From Polyangiaceae bacterium (GTDB lineage Bacteria; Myxococcota_A; Polyangia; Polyangiales; Polyangiaceae): a DNA stretch of 56,491 bases. The stretch spans positions 1 through 56,491 of the forward strand of contig JABFXY010000047.1 in NCBI GenBank assembly GCA_013361525.1. The letters run 5' to 3'. The number at the start of each line of letters is the position of its first letter. Within the stretch, counting starts at the first letter, position 1. The notes beneath the pieces were generated by a model, which did no database searches, was not told where the DNA came from, and was given only the letters and a program-made list of their open reading frames with translations. The position numbers were made by a program, and so were the translations under genes. Positions 24,820 through 37,565 of this stretch are shown piece after piece.

Positions 24820-25317
24820 TCAGTCGCGGCTCGTACTCTGCAGCAGGAGTCGCGCGTTTACGAAGCGCGCGACAGTGGCCACGATTCCGCCCTGGCGACT
24901 CAGCTGCTCGACGAGCGCCGAGGCCTCCTCCATCGAGATGGTCTGCCCCGTGATGTTCATCGCGGATAGTCCGTTTCTCACGATGAGGTTGGCCTTGTCG
25001 ACGCCGAGCGCCGGGGAGAACATCGCGACAATCTCCCTGACATCGAATCGACGCGTGGATGTCGTGTTCGTTTGGGGGCCAACGCTGAGCGAGTGTGATG
25101 ATGCGCGCTCGAGGCGGACCCGAACGAGCCGCGCGGCAAGGCCCGGAGGGCCACCGCCCGCCTCGATCCGCTTGAGGAGGCTGATGGTCTCTTCGTCGGT
25201 GAGCACGCCCCCGAGCCCAGCAAGGGATGCCTCTCGCTCCACGGCGTCGCGCGCGGCAGCGTCCCCCAGGGAGGTCGCCAACATCGCTATGATGGCGGGT
25301 ATTGGATGCAAGGTCAT
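24820..25317 (-). CDS. Hypothetical protein downstream of FIST
   Basis: This 165-aa protein starts at ATG 25317, 19 nt after the FIST stop, so the two are probably co-transcribed. The sequence is helical, with an N-terminal hydrophobic patch (IPAIIAMLATSLGDAAARDA) and a middle LTDEETISLLKRIEAGG. I recognise no family. A partner role to FIST is inferred from adjacency. Confidence 0.6.
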   Translation of the reverse strand: MTLHPIPAIIAMLATSLGDAAARDAVEREASLAGLGGVLTDEETISLLKRIEAGGGPPGLAARLVRVRLERASSHSLSVGPQTNTTSTRRFDVREIVAMFSPALGVDKANLIVRNGLSAMNITGQTISMEEASALVEQLSRQGGIVATVARFVNARLLLQSTSRD

Positions 25318-25336
25318 TTCGCCACTGCGGGGTGTT

Positions 25337-26512
25337 TCAACCGTCGTCGGCTGGGAACGCCAAAACGACGGTCGTCGTGTTGTGGAATCCGGTCATGTCC
25401 CCCGCGTTCATCGCGATCTCTCCGTATGTCTCGAAACCCGCCAGAGGCGCGGAGCCGAGCTCGGTCGAGATCTTGGACAGCGCATCTCGATATGCGTCCG
25501 CCAAGATCAGCTTGCGGCATATGCAATCGAACACGAGCGCGCCTGCGACCGCCCCGTCTCCAATGCTGTCGCGTGCGGTACGGGCGGCGCTCACCGCGCT
25601 GTCTACCTGTGCACCCGGGGCACTCTCCATGATGGTGAAGACCGTACCTTCCGGCATCGGCGTCGCGAATTGAATGCCGCCCCCGGGCTGCGGCGCGAGC
25701 GGCGCGCGCACCTTGAACCCACCGCCGATCCGGAGCCCAGCCTCGTAACGCAGCAGGTAGGCCCCCGGATTGGCGGCCGGATCGAGCCCGACCTCTTTCG
25801 CGCGGGCGGCAGACTTTTCGAGCCAAACGTCCCACGCGGGCCGGCCGTCGATCTCCAGCACCACGCTGCCGTCGGCTTTGGTCACCGTGAGAGGCTCGGA
25901 GAACGGCGCATGGCCATGGCAAACACCAACGCCGAGCCGCTTCTTCGAGAAGACAGACGCTACGACGATCGCGTCGCTCGCTGCCGTCGTTCCGAGGCCG
26001 ACGGTGGTCTTGGTCATCGCCAGATCGTCGCCTGCCGCGCCGCCGACGAGCGGCGCGTCGCCCATCGTCGTCGCAATCATCAACGCAGCCGCTTCTCCGT
26101 GACCGGCAAGCGGATCGAGCAGGACGACGTTGGTCCGGTGCGGGTAACCGACGAGCTCGGTCGGCAAGCCGCCGAGCGCCGCAGCCACGGCGGCTTCAGG
26201 GCTGGCGGCGAGACCCGTCCCAATCCCGGCGTGAATCTTGTAATCGCCCGCGAGCGCGAACAGCGCCACCGTCCCCGAGCCGTCGCCGGCATGTGTGAAC
26301 TCGCCGCTCGTCGTCGAGCCGATGACCGCGGCTCCTGGAAACTTCGCCGCGAGCGCGCTCATCGTCGTCGTGAATTCGAGCGCAGTCGACACGAACGCCG
26401 CGACCAAGACCGGCGGTGCGTGCCCGAGCTCGGTGTCGATGGTTTCGAGAAGTCCGCTCAACTCATCCGCAGTACCGCGGGCGCAGGACACCTTCGACAT
26501 GATTGGGATCAT
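25337..26512 (-). CDS. FIST N/C-domain sensory protein
   Basis: This 391-aa protein (or 387 from ATG 26500) has two domains in order. FIST N runs from about 30 to 220 (PPVLVAAFVSTALEF, then VIGSTTSGEF, then PLVGGAAGDDLAM). FIST C runs from about 235 to 370 (NPGAYLLRYEAGLRIGGGF, then GALVFDCICRKLIL, then GFETYGEIA). The 'DC-C/R' and 'G-F-x-T-Y-G-E-I' motifs are typical. FIST proteins are predicted small-ligand sensors, usually linked to histidine kinases or diguanylate enzymes. Here the only adjacent gene is a 165-aa hypothetical. Confidence 0.85.
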   Translation of the reverse strand: MIPIMSKVSCARGTADELSGLLETIDTELGHAPPVLVAAFVSTALEFTTTMSALAAKFPGAAVIGSTTSGEFTHAGDGSGTVALFALAGDYKIHAGIGTGLAASPEAAVAAALGGLPTELVGYPHRTNVVLLDPLAGHGEAAALMIATTMGDAPLVGGAAGDDLAMTKTTVGLGTTAASDAIVVASVFSKKRLGVGVCHGHAPFSEPLTVTKADGSVVLEIDGRPAWDVWLEKSAARAKEVGLDPAANPGAYLLRYEAGLRIGGGFKVRAPLAPQPGGGIQFATPMPEGTVFTIMESAPGAQVDSAVSAARTARDSIGDGAVAGALVFDCICRKLILADAYRDALSKISTELGSAPLAGFETYGEIAMNAGDMTGFHNTTTVVLAFPADDG

Positions 26513-26656
26513 CGACCGCCGCCATCAGGACCGCAAGCTCCTATCCGGGCAGCGGGGCGCGCGGATCCACACGCCCGATTAGATGCTCGCGCGAGATCAA
26601 GCGCGAGCGCGGGCGGCCGTGTGACCACCCGCGAGCCTTGGAACAACGCGCTTCGC

Positions 26657-29899
<3,243 letters not shown>

Positions 29900-30883
29900 T
29901 CAATGCCTCGGCCTATGAACCCTCCGATGCGGCACGTTCCGATGCACCCCGGCCGGCGCCCGCTGAGGCCGCGCCATCACGATGTGTCTCCTCCGCGTCG
30001 GAAAAACCGCGACCCAAACGGGCTCGTGCGGTTGCTCGCGCAATTGCCGCGTGTGAACCCATTGAAGAAACGGCACCAACGCGATCGTCCGGAGGATGAC
30101 GTACGCGAGCATGAGAGCTGCCGCTTGAAAGCCCGGGTGGCTATTCGCGATCACCGCGAGGGCCAATACGGGATTGCCGAGGGCGGCCGCGATACCGACG
30201 GTCCGGCGCTCACCGCCCAGGTTTGCCGCCGCTGCATAACCCATCAGCGACGCGCCGATGACCATGACGAATGCGGCGACCCCGGTGCGCGGCGAGATAT
30301 CCTCGAAGACGGGCCCGCCCAGACGAAATGCCATCGCCCCGGCGACCACGAGCGCCGCCAGGAAGAAGTAGTGCACCGGCCGGGCGAGAACGTCCGCGGC
30401 GCGGGGGGCATAACGTCGAACCAGCAGGCCGAGGGCGAGCGGCAGCAGAACCCGCGGCGCGATCGCGCCGAGCACCTGGAGCGGGGAGATGATGCCGACC
30501 TCGACCGCATAGACCCGCGCGAGCAGCGCCATCCACGCCGGCGTGAGCAGCGGTGCGAGCAGGGAAGCGAGCAGCAGGAGGTTCAGCCCGACGGTGGAGT
30601 GCGTCTCGCTGCTGCGCTTGGTCGCATCGGGAATGACGGGCGCGCCGGGGCAGATCGACATGATCACCATGAGCTCCGCCGGGCGGCGTGGCAGCCGAAG
30701 GAGCGCGATGGTCGCGATCGCGAGCAGCGGCACCGCTATCCACATCACCAGCATCGCCCGGGCGTACAACGCGGGACGCCGGACGATGTCCGCGAGCTCC
30801 CGCGGCCGCGACGAGAGCCCGGTGCTCAGCATCAGCGCAAACACCACGTGGCCGAGGAGGAAGCTCAGGACGTTCTCGAGCAT
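29900..30883 (-). CDS. Bile acid:sodium symporter (BASS)-family transporter
   Basis: This inner-membrane protein is about 327 aa with nine or ten predicted helices, such as LSFLLGHVVFALMLSTGLS, AMLVMWIAVPLLAIATIALL and PLQVLGAIAPRVLLPLALGL. The family region MVIMSICPGAPVIPDATKRS corresponds to the conserved discontinuous helix around the sodium site. The C-terminus is an Arg/His-rich tail. ATG 30883 has GGAG at about 7 nt, and GTG 30898 is an alternative. The substrate is unknown; an organic anion is likely, and arsenite is less so. No arsenic-resistance gene is nearby. Confidence 0.78.
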   Translation of the reverse strand: MLENVLSFLLGHVVFALMLSTGLSSRPRELADIVRRPALYARAMLVMWIAVPLLAIATIALLRLPRRPAELMVIMSICPGAPVIPDATKRSSETHSTVGLNLLLLASLLAPLLTPAWMALLARVYAVEVGIISPLQVLGAIAPRVLLPLALGLLVRRYAPRAADVLARPVHYFFLAALVVAGAMAFRLGGPVFEDISPRTGVAAFVMVIGASLMGYAAAANLGGERRTVGIAAALGNPVLALAVIANSHPGFQAAALMLAYVILRTIALVPFLQWVHTRQLREQPHEPVWVAVFPTRRRHIVMARPQRAPAGVHRNVPHRRVHRPRH

Positions 30884-31171
30884 CTGGGCGCTCCACACCG
30901 CTCAACCGTCCGATCGCTGTCGCGCGCTGGTCATCACGAGGCTCGATGCATCGGACGAGCCGCAGGACGTGAACGTCACGCAGGCGGTTTGTCGTCATCG
31001 ACGTTCGATTGAGAAAATCGATATCGATAACCGCGGCGGCTCGCGCAGACGACTGCGGCGAGCGCCTCGTCGCCCTGAACGTCGCCCTCGAGCACCCCGA
31101 CTCGTTTTCGGCGCCGCCGCCGCTGATTAGCGGGTTCGGGGGCCCCCCCGGTCCCCCCCACCCTTCGATTT

Positions 31172-31258
31172 TGGTAGCTCCGCCGGGACTCGAACCCGGA
31201 CACCCTTTCGGGGTAGCGGATTTTAAATCCGCCGCGTCTGCCGTTTCGCCACAGAGCC
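31172..31258 (-). tRNA. tRNA-Leu (anticodon UAA)
   Basis: The minus strand from 31258 folds as a class II tRNA. The 5' GGCTCTG pairs with CGGAGCT at the 3' end. The anticodon arm has the seven-base loop TTTAAAA with anticodon TAA. A variable arm (CCCCGAAAGGG) and T-arm CCGGG-TTCGAGT-CCCGG follow. The 3' CCA is encoded (31174-31172). The length is 87 nt including CCA. Confidence 0.9.
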
Positions 31259-31383
31259 GTGTGTTCGTCGAATCTGCGCTCGGTCGAACCCGTGCGCCGT
31301 ATGTGCATCGTCTAGCAGAACCGGCGCGCGCGCAGCTCACCCGGGATCTCTTTCCGTGTTCTACCCGTCAACATGGTCGCCGT

Positions 31384-31587
31384 ATGGTTCAGCCCATGGC
31401 GCAGACCATCCTGGTGAAGGTGCAAACCAAAGAGCATTTTGGCTCGATACTCCAATCGAGCGACGACCGGCACCGATTCGCGACGCTCCGCGAATATTGC
31501 GACGCGGGTTGGGAGATCGCGCACGTCTCTTCCGAGACCCCGGCGGGCGCGCTCGTGGTGCTTCGCAAGCGGGAGCTCGCGGTCTGA
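31384..31587 (+). CDS. Small hypothetical protein
   Basis: This protein is 67 aa from ATG 31384, or 63 aa from ATG 31396. It reads like a compact alpha/beta domain: TILVKVQTKEHFGSIL, then FATLREYCDAGWEIAHVSSE, then GALVVLRKREL. No family is recognised. It precedes the membrane pyrophosphatase-like gene by 52 nt on the same strand. Confidence 0.5.
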   Translation: MVQPMAQTILVKVQTKEHFGSILQSSDDRHRFATLREYCDAGWEIAHVSSETPAGALVVLRKRELAV

Positions 31588-31639
31588 GCCCCATCCGTTC
31601 GCGCTCTCGTCGGAACCAAGGTAAACGGGCGCGGTCAAC

Positions 31640-33892
31640 GTGACGGAGCTCGTCGTCGTCCTCTTTCTCTCGGTCGTCGGTCTCGGGGTCGCTGCCTACC
31701 TCGTTCGATGGCTCGTCGCGCTTCCCGCAGGGGACGGCGACATGAATCGGGTAGCCGGGCTCGTGCGCGACGCGGCCGAGACGTTCAGCCGGCGGCAAAG
31801 CGGCACGATGGCCGCCCTCGGTGCGCTCGTCGGCGGCACGCTGTTCCTCGCGTACGGCCTTCGGGCGAGCGTCGGGGATCCGGTGAACGGCCTCGAGCTC
31901 GGCGTCTGGGTGGTCGTCTCGTTCGGAATCGGCGCGACGAGCGCCATCCTGCTCGGCCAAGCTGCGACGCACCTCGCGACCCGTGGTGCGGTGCGGACTG
32001 CGAGCGCCGCGCGCCGTTCGATCGACGCGGCTCTACGGGCTTCGACGCGCGCGGGGACGGCGATGAGCCTGCTCTCCGGCGCGCTCTCCACGCTCACGAT
32101 CGCCTCCCTTTATCTCGCCGTCCTGGCGTACCACGGCGCGCTCGGCAGCGAGCCGGCGCGCGCGCTGTCCGTGGTGCCGCACGTGCCTCTTCTGCTCGTC
32201 GGCCACGCCCTCGGGTCGTCGTTCGCCGCGATGCTCGGGCAGCTCTCCGGCGGCACGTACGCGAAGGCGGCCGATATCGGCGCGGATGTCGGCGCACGCG
32301 ACGCGGGCCTCGACGACGACGACGCCGAGAACCCCGCGGTCGTGGCGAACCTCGCGGGCGACTGCGCGGGCGCGTGCGCGAGCGGCGCGACCACCGCGTA
32401 CGCAGGGGCGGCACTAGAGGACTCGGCGGCGATGCTCGCGTTGTCGCTCGTCTACGCGGCCGACGAGACGGTTCGCAGCCCGTTCGCGATCTTGCTCGTG
32501 CCGCTGTTGTCGCGCGCGTTCTCGATCCTCGGGACGGCCTTCGGCGCGATCATCGTGCGCACCGACGACCGCGAAGATCCGCAATCGTCGCTGCTGCGCG
32601 GGTTGATCGTCGCGATGATCATGCACGGCGTTGGTCTCGCCGGTGCGATCGAATGGCTCCTTCCGTCGAGGCGCGTGCCCCTTCTCGGCGGCGCGGCGAT
32701 CGGCCTCGTCGCCGGTGCGGCCATCGTGCCTTGGACGAACCTCACGACGGCCGCGCGTTTCGGCGCGGTCCGCGAGGTCGCCGACGCCTCGCGCGGCGGC
32801 CCGACGCTCGGGCTGCTCGCCGGTGTCGGACAGGCGCTGTCGAACAGCGTGTGGCCGGTCATCGTCCTCGGCGGCGCGATCGTCGGCGCCGATACGATCG
32901 GCCGCACGTACGGCGGTCCTCACGGCGAGCTGCTCGGCGTTGCCGGCCTCTTGGTCGGGCTCGTCGGTGCGAGCACGTTCCTGCTCGCGCTCGAGTGCGC
33001 CGCGAGCGTCGTCGACGCGGCGAGCGGTGTCGTCGCGATGACGGTCGGACGCGATCGACTGGACGTCCGAGGCCGGCTTCTCGTCCTCGACGCGTGGGGA
33101 ACGTCCCACCGCGCGGCCTCGCGAGCCCTCGGCGCCTGCGCCGCGCTGCCCGCGACGTATCTGCTGTTGCACGTCGTCGATCGCGAATGGTCGCGTCGCG
33201 TCGCCGAACGAGCGATCGCCGAGGGGACGGCGCTGGTCGCTCCAGGCCCACAGAGCTTCTTCGATACGGGCCTCCCGATGCTCGCGGGCATCCTGCTCGG
33301 CGGCATCCTCGTCGCCTGGCTCCTCGCCCGCACGGTCCTCGGCGTCCTGCGCTCCTCCCGGCGCATCTTGGAGGAGGTTCGCCGGCAGCTCCGCGACCGC
33401 CCCGCCCCCGACGACCCGGCGCGAAGCAAAGACGCGGCGCCGCGCCCCGTCGACTACGGGCCTTGCCTCGAAATCGCGACCCGGTACGCCCTGCGGCAGA
33501 TGGTGCTGCCGGGCCTCTTGGCCGTCGCCCTCCCGATTGTGCTCATCGCCGGCTTGCGCCTTCTGGAAAGTAAGGATAAGGGACAGAGCGCTGTCGGCTC
33601 GGTCGCTACCCTCATGATGGCAGCGACGGTGGCCGTCGTCCTCGGGGCTCTCTTCGCAGCCAGCGCTGGAGGGGCTTGGGGAAATGCAAAGAAGTACATC
33701 GTCACCGGTGCACACGGCGGGCGTCTGCTCGTCGACGAGACCGGGGCTCGGGCGGAAAATCCGACCTTCGTCGCGTCGGTGGTCGGAGATACCGTCGGCG
33801 ATCCTCTCAAGGACGTCGCGATCCCCTTCGTGCTCGTCCTCGTGAAAATGCTCCCCGTGCTCGCGCTGGTGCTCCTACCGCTGTTGCTCTGA
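31640..33892 (+). CDS. Membrane pyrophosphatase (H+-PPase)-like protein with altered active site
   Basis: This 750-aa protein has about 15-16 transmembrane helices. It clearly belongs to the membrane-bound pyrophosphatase family: SGGTYAKAADIGADV near residue 203, FLLALECAASVVDAASG-type helices, GGAWGNAKKYI near 676, and SVVGDTVGDPLKD near the end. Key parts differ from the canonical family. The family's DNVGDNVGDCAG block is shortened to NLAGDCAG, so two Asp residues are missing. The Asp of GGAWDNAKKYI is Gly. These acidic residues hold Mg2+ and PPi, so pumping or PPi hydrolysis may be lost or altered. The GTG start at 31640 has no strong ribosome site. Confidence 0.82.
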   Translation: MTELVVVLFLSVVGLGVAAYLVRWLVALPAGDGDMNRVAGLVRDAAETFSRRQSGTMAALGALVGGTLFLAYGLRASVGDPVNGLELGVWVVVSFGIGATSAILLGQAATHLATRGAVRTASAARRSIDAALRASTRAGTAMSLLSGALSTLTIASLYLAVLAYHGALGSEPARALSVVPHVPLLLVGHALGSSFAAMLGQLSGGTYAKAADIGADVGARDAGLDDDDAENPAVVANLAGDCAGACASGATTAYAGAALEDSAAMLALSLVYAADETVRSPFAILLVPLLSRAFSILGTAFGAIIVRTDDREDPQSSLLRGLIVAMIMHGVGLAGAIEWLLPSRRVPLLGGAAIGLVAGAAIVPWTNLTTAARFGAVREVADASRGGPTLGLLAGVGQALSNSVWPVIVLGGAIVGADTIGRTYGGPHGELLGVAGLLVGLVGASTFLLALECAASVVDAASGVVAMTVGRDRLDVRGRLLVLDAWGTSHRAASRALGACAALPATYLLLHVVDREWSRRVAERAIAEGTALVAPGPQSFFDTGLPMLAGILLGGILVAWLLARTVLGVLRSSRRILEEVRRQLRDRPAPDDPARSKDAAPRPVDYGPCLEIATRYALRQMVLPGLLAVALPIVLIAGLRLLESKDKGQSAVGSVATLMMAATVAVVLGALFAASAGGAWGNAKKYIVTGAHGGRLLVDETGARAENPTFVASVVGDTVGDPLKDVAIPFVLVLVKMLPVLALVLLPLLL

Positions 33893-33987
33893 CGGCAATC
33901 GAGCGCGCTGTCGCTCCCTATCGCGCGGGCCCCTAATGGTCTGCGCGCATCGTCAGAGAGCTCAATCGCAGGGTCTCGACACGACGC

Positions 33988-36900
33988 ATGGGCACACCGA
34001 TCTCCGACGCTCTCTCCACACTCAGCGACCGCGGGTTGCGGCGCTTGCTCGGGGCGCGCACCTTTCTCCGAGGCCTCGAGTACTTCCGGCGACGCGTCGT
34101 CGAAGACGTGCAGGTCGGCGAGATGCAAGCGACAGGCGTGGTTCGCGCCGTCGACGCCGAGCCGTTCAACGTCAAAATCGAGCTCACGCCGGACGGCATC
34201 AAATCGTTCTGTCCGTGCCCTGCGTTCGCCAAAGCGAACATGCATTGCAAACACGTCGCGGCCCTGCTGATCGCGGTCCGCGATCAGGCGCGCGGCTCGC
34301 AACCCCGGCGCGAGCCCCCTCCCCCGGCGCTCGCCGCACCCGCGCCTGCGTCGTCGCCCGACGCGCTCAAGCGCGGTCGCCGTCGAGATCGTCGCAACCG
34401 CAATGCCCCGACGGGCTCACCCAGCACAATGGCCGCGATGGGGCCGCCGGGCTCGACGGTAGGCCCCGCGGTTCCGCTGCCGATGGCTCACCATGCGACG
34501 CTCTCGAGCAGTCACCTCGTCGACGGGCACATGCGTGATGGGCACATCCGCGACGGGCACATCCGCGGCGGCCACATGGCGGGCGGCTCGATGGGCGCCC
34601 CCGGCCTCGCCCCGCAAGACGCCTCGGCGAAGCCCACCGGCATCGGCGCGTGGCTTCCCCCCGAAGGTGTCGCCGGCGCTCGAAAGCTCGAGTTCCGGGT
34701 GCACGTCCGCCAAGGCGCGCTCACCGTCACCGTCCTCGACGCCGAGGCACGCATGCCGGTTTTGCCGTCGACGGCACTGTCCTGGCAAACGCTCTATCCG
34801 ACCAACGACCGCAACGCGCTGCGCGTCCTGAGTCGATTCGAAAGCGGCAATCCCCGTCACCCCGCCGTCGACGTCCGCGGTGAGGACGTCGCGGAGCTCT
34901 TGCCGTGGCTCGAGGGCCAACGCGTCCTGCTCGAGCCCGCGCTCATGCAGCTGCGCTTCGGCGACGAGCCGCTTCGCCCGCGTTTCGACCTCGAAACGGT
35001 CGGTGGCGACACCATCATCGTGAAAGCGAGCTTCGAGCGCCCGTCGGACAAGCGCCGCTTCTCGCTCCTCTCCGGCGGCTGGTTCGAGGGCTGGCCGGGC
35101 TGGCACATCGACACCCAAGAAGGCATCGCCCGCCGCATCGACCGCCGCATCTCGGTGGCCGCGCTCCGCCGCTTGCTGCGGTCGCCGACCATCGCCGAGC
35201 CGATGAGCGAGCTCGCGCGCGTCATCATGCAGGGCCTGCCCAAGATCGCGCTCGAGGTCGGCGCCGAGCTGCCCGACTTGAATCAGATCTGCGACGTCGT
35301 CGATCTCGTCCCGACCTTCCGCATGCGCGCCGGCGGCTCGCTCGTCGAGGCGAGCGTCAGCCTCTACGCCGTCTACGGCCACGAGGAGATTCCGGTCCGC
35401 GCCGACGGCATGACGCCGCCCGTGTTGATTCAGCCGCCGAACGAAGGCGTTCGTCGGCCGCGCTGCATCCGCGTCGACATACCCGCACAGCAGGATGCGG
35501 CGCAGACGCTCACCGATCTCGGCCTCGCGCCGGATCGAACCGGCCAAGCCTTCGTCGCGAACGGCGACAAGGCGATCCACTTCTGGAGCGAAGGCCTCGG
35601 AAAGCTGCCCGAGAACTGGGATCTCTTCGTCCCCGAAGATCTCGTCGGCACGCAGGTTCGGGGCAGCGCGATCTCCGTGTTCGCGAAGGTCACCTCCGGC
35701 ATGGACTGGCTGAACGTGAAGCTCAGCTACGAAGCCGAAGGTGTGGGCGTCGATCGCGACGAAATCCGCCGCGCGATCGCCGAAGGAAAGAAGTACGTGC
35801 GCCTCGACGACGGCTCGTTCGCGCCGTTCGATGCCGACCAGATCCAAGCGATGATGGATCGCGAGGTAGAGCTGATGACCGCCGCCTCCAAGGGCGGCAA
35901 GCTCTCGCTCGCGCACGCCGGCCGCATCCAAGAGCTGCTCCAGCACGCGCAAGGCTCGACCGTCTCCGGCGGCGCAAGAGAGCTCTTCCACAAGCTCTCC
36001 ACCATCGAAGAGATCGAGAGCACCAAGAAGCCGCGCAACCTCAAGGCCACGCTCCGCCCTTATCAGGAGGCGGGTCTCTCCTGGCTCAAGTTCATCCACG
36101 AGCTCGGATCGGGCGGCGTCCTCGCGGACGACATGGGTCTCGGCAAGACGGTGCAGACCATCGCGCTGCTCCTCGCCGTCAAGCAGGAGGAAAAGAAGCT
36201 CCGCACCTTGATCGTCGCGCCGACGAGCGTCGTGACGAACTGGGAGCGCGAGCTGCAGCGCTTCTCGCCGACGCTGTCCGTCGCGCTCTGGCACGGCGCC
36301 GATCGCAAAGAGCAGATCGACGTGGTGAGGGACGCCGAGGTCGTCATCACGAGCTACGCGCTCCTCCGCCGTGACGAGGACTTCCTCTGCACGCTGGACC
36401 TCACGTACGCCATCCTCGACGAGGCCCAGCACATCAAGAACCCGCTCTCGGCGACGGCCGCGGCAGCCAAACGGCTCAAGTCGCGCAGGCGCCTCGCCCT
36501 CACCGGCACGCCGATCGAAAATCGCCTTTCCGAGATCTGGAGCATCTTCGACTTCGTCTCGCCGGGCCTGCTCGGCACGCTCGACAAGTTCGAGTCGCGG
36601 TTCGCACGTCCGATCGAGCAAGGCGACTACAAGGTCGCGCAACGCCTCCGGTCGACCATTCACCCGTTCATCCTGCGCCGCACGAAGAACGAGGTCGCCA
36701 AAGACCTCCCGGAGAAGATCGAGACGGATCAGGTCTGCGATCTCATCGGAGAGCAGAAGGTCGTCTACCAAGAGGTGCTGCGCGAGGTCCGCGCCCAGGT
36801 CATGGGCGAGGTCGAACGCGTCGGCGTCGCGAAGGCGCAGCTGCAAATCCTCGCCGGCCTCACCCGCCTGCGTCAGGCAGCCTGCGATCCGCGTCTGCTC

Positions 36901-37446
36901 GGCTTGCCGCGCGAATACTCGGACGACGACTCGGGCAAGCTCGTCGCTCTGCGCGAGCTTCTCGCGAACGCCATCGAAGGCGGCCACAAAGTCCTCGTTT
37001 TCAGCCAGTTCGTCACGATGCTCAAACTCATCGAGCGCGCGGCGAAGGAGGACGGTGTTCGGTACGAATACCTCGACGGCTCGACGAAAGATCGCGCCGA
37101 GCGCGTCGAGCGCTTCCAGAACGACCCGACCGTGGGCGTGTTCCTCATCAGCCTCAAGGCGGGCGGCACCGGGCTCAACCTCACGGCTGCGGACACGGTC
37201 ATCCACTTCGACCCGTGGTGGAACCCTGCAGTCGAGCAGCAAGCCTCCGACCGCGCGCACCGCATCGGTCAGAGCAAGGTGGTCACGGTGTACCGTCTGA
37301 TCGCAGCCGGCACGATCGAGGAGAAGATCGCTCAGCTGAAGCAGAAGAAGCGCGAGCTCGTCGCGAGCGTCCTCTCCGAGGACACCGGCGGAGCGAAGAA
37401 GCTCACAAAGCAGGATCTCGAAGAGCTGTTCAGCGTCGAGGGCTGA
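33988..37446 (+). CDS. SWIM zinc-finger SNF2-family ATPase (DEAD/DEAH helicase-like)
   Basis: This protein is 1152 aa. An N-terminal SWIM finger has ligands Cys75, Cys77, Cys87 and His89 (CPCPAFAKANMHCKHV). A low-complexity linker (about 105-215) contains repeated DGH/GGH units (MRDGHIRDGHIRGGH) and Pro/Gly stretches, then a bacterial SNF2-associated region. The two RecA-like domains have Walker A (DDMGLGKTVQT, about 715), DEAQHIKN (about 811), TGTPIENRLSEIW, and the C-domain motif LKAGGTGLNLTAADTVIHFD with DRAHRIGQ. It is a DNA-translocating ATPase, probably acting in repair or chromosome-protein remodelling. It is complete, with intact motifs. Confidence 0.92.
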   Translation: MGTPISDALSTLSDRGLRRLLGARTFLRGLEYFRRRVVEDVQVGEMQATGVVRAVDAEPFNVKIELTPDGIKSFCPCPAFAKANMHCKHVAALLIAVRDQARGSQPRREPPPPALAAPAPASSPDALKRGRRRDRRNRNAPTGSPSTMAAMGPPGSTVGPAVPLPMAHHATLSSSHLVDGHMRDGHIRDGHIRGGHMAGGSMGAPGLAPQDASAKPTGIGAWLPPEGVAGARKLEFRVHVRQGALTVTVLDAEARMPVLPSTALSWQTLYPTNDRNALRVLSRFESGNPRHPAVDVRGEDVAELLPWLEGQRVLLEPALMQLRFGDEPLRPRFDLETVGGDTIIVKASFERPSDKRRFSLLSGGWFEGWPGWHIDTQEGIARRIDRRISVAALRRLLRSPTIAEPMSELARVIMQGLPKIALEVGAELPDLNQICDVVDLVPTFRMRAGGSLVEASVSLYAVYGHEEIPVRADGMTPPVLIQPPNEGVRRPRCIRVDIPAQQDAAQTLTDLGLAPDRTGQAFVANGDKAIHFWSEGLGKLPENWDLFVPEDLVGTQVRGSAISVFAKVTSGMDWLNVKLSYEAEGVGVDRDEIRRAIAEGKKYVRLDDGSFAPFDADQIQAMMDREVELMTAASKGGKLSLAHAGRIQELLQHAQGSTVSGGARELFHKLSTIEEIESTKKPRNLKATLRPYQEAGLSWLKFIHELGSGGVLADDMGLGKTVQTIALLLAVKQEEKKLRTLIVAPTSVVTNWERELQRFSPTLSVALWHGADRKEQIDVVRDAEVVITSYALLRRDEDFLCTLDLTYAILDEAQHIKNPLSATAAAAKRLKSRRRLALTGTPIENRLSEIWSIFDFVSPGLLGTLDKFESRFARPIEQGDYKVAQRLRSTIHPFILRRTKNEVAKDLPEKIETDQVCDLIGEQKVVYQEVLREVRAQVMGEVERVGVAKAQLQILAGLTRLRQAACDPRLLGLPREYSDDDSGKLVALRELLANAIEGGHKVLVFSQFVTMLKLIERAAKEDGVRYEYLDGSTKDRAERVERFQNDPTVGVFLISLKAGGTGLNLTAADTVIHFDPWWNPAVEQQASDRAHRIGQSKVVTVYRLIAAGTIEEKIAQLKQKKRELVASVLSEDTGGAKKLTKQDLEELFSVEG

Positions 37447-37565
37447 CGCGGCGCGCTGAGGGGGCATCCAGAACGGCACGCGAGGGGAGCCGCCTGAGCC
37501 CCCCGTCGGGCCCTGCACGAGGCGGCAGGTGGCACCCAGCGAGAAGTCCTCCTATCCTAGGAGCG

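Noticed and set aside
31131..31165. C/G homopolymer runs next to tRNA-Leu as a terminator
   Set aside because: GGGGGCCCCCCC could pair, but no T-run follows on the minus strand.
34417..37518. 1033-aa open frame on the minus strand
   Set aside because: It is the shadow of the SWIM-SNF2 gene. It has no start context, no domains and biased composition.
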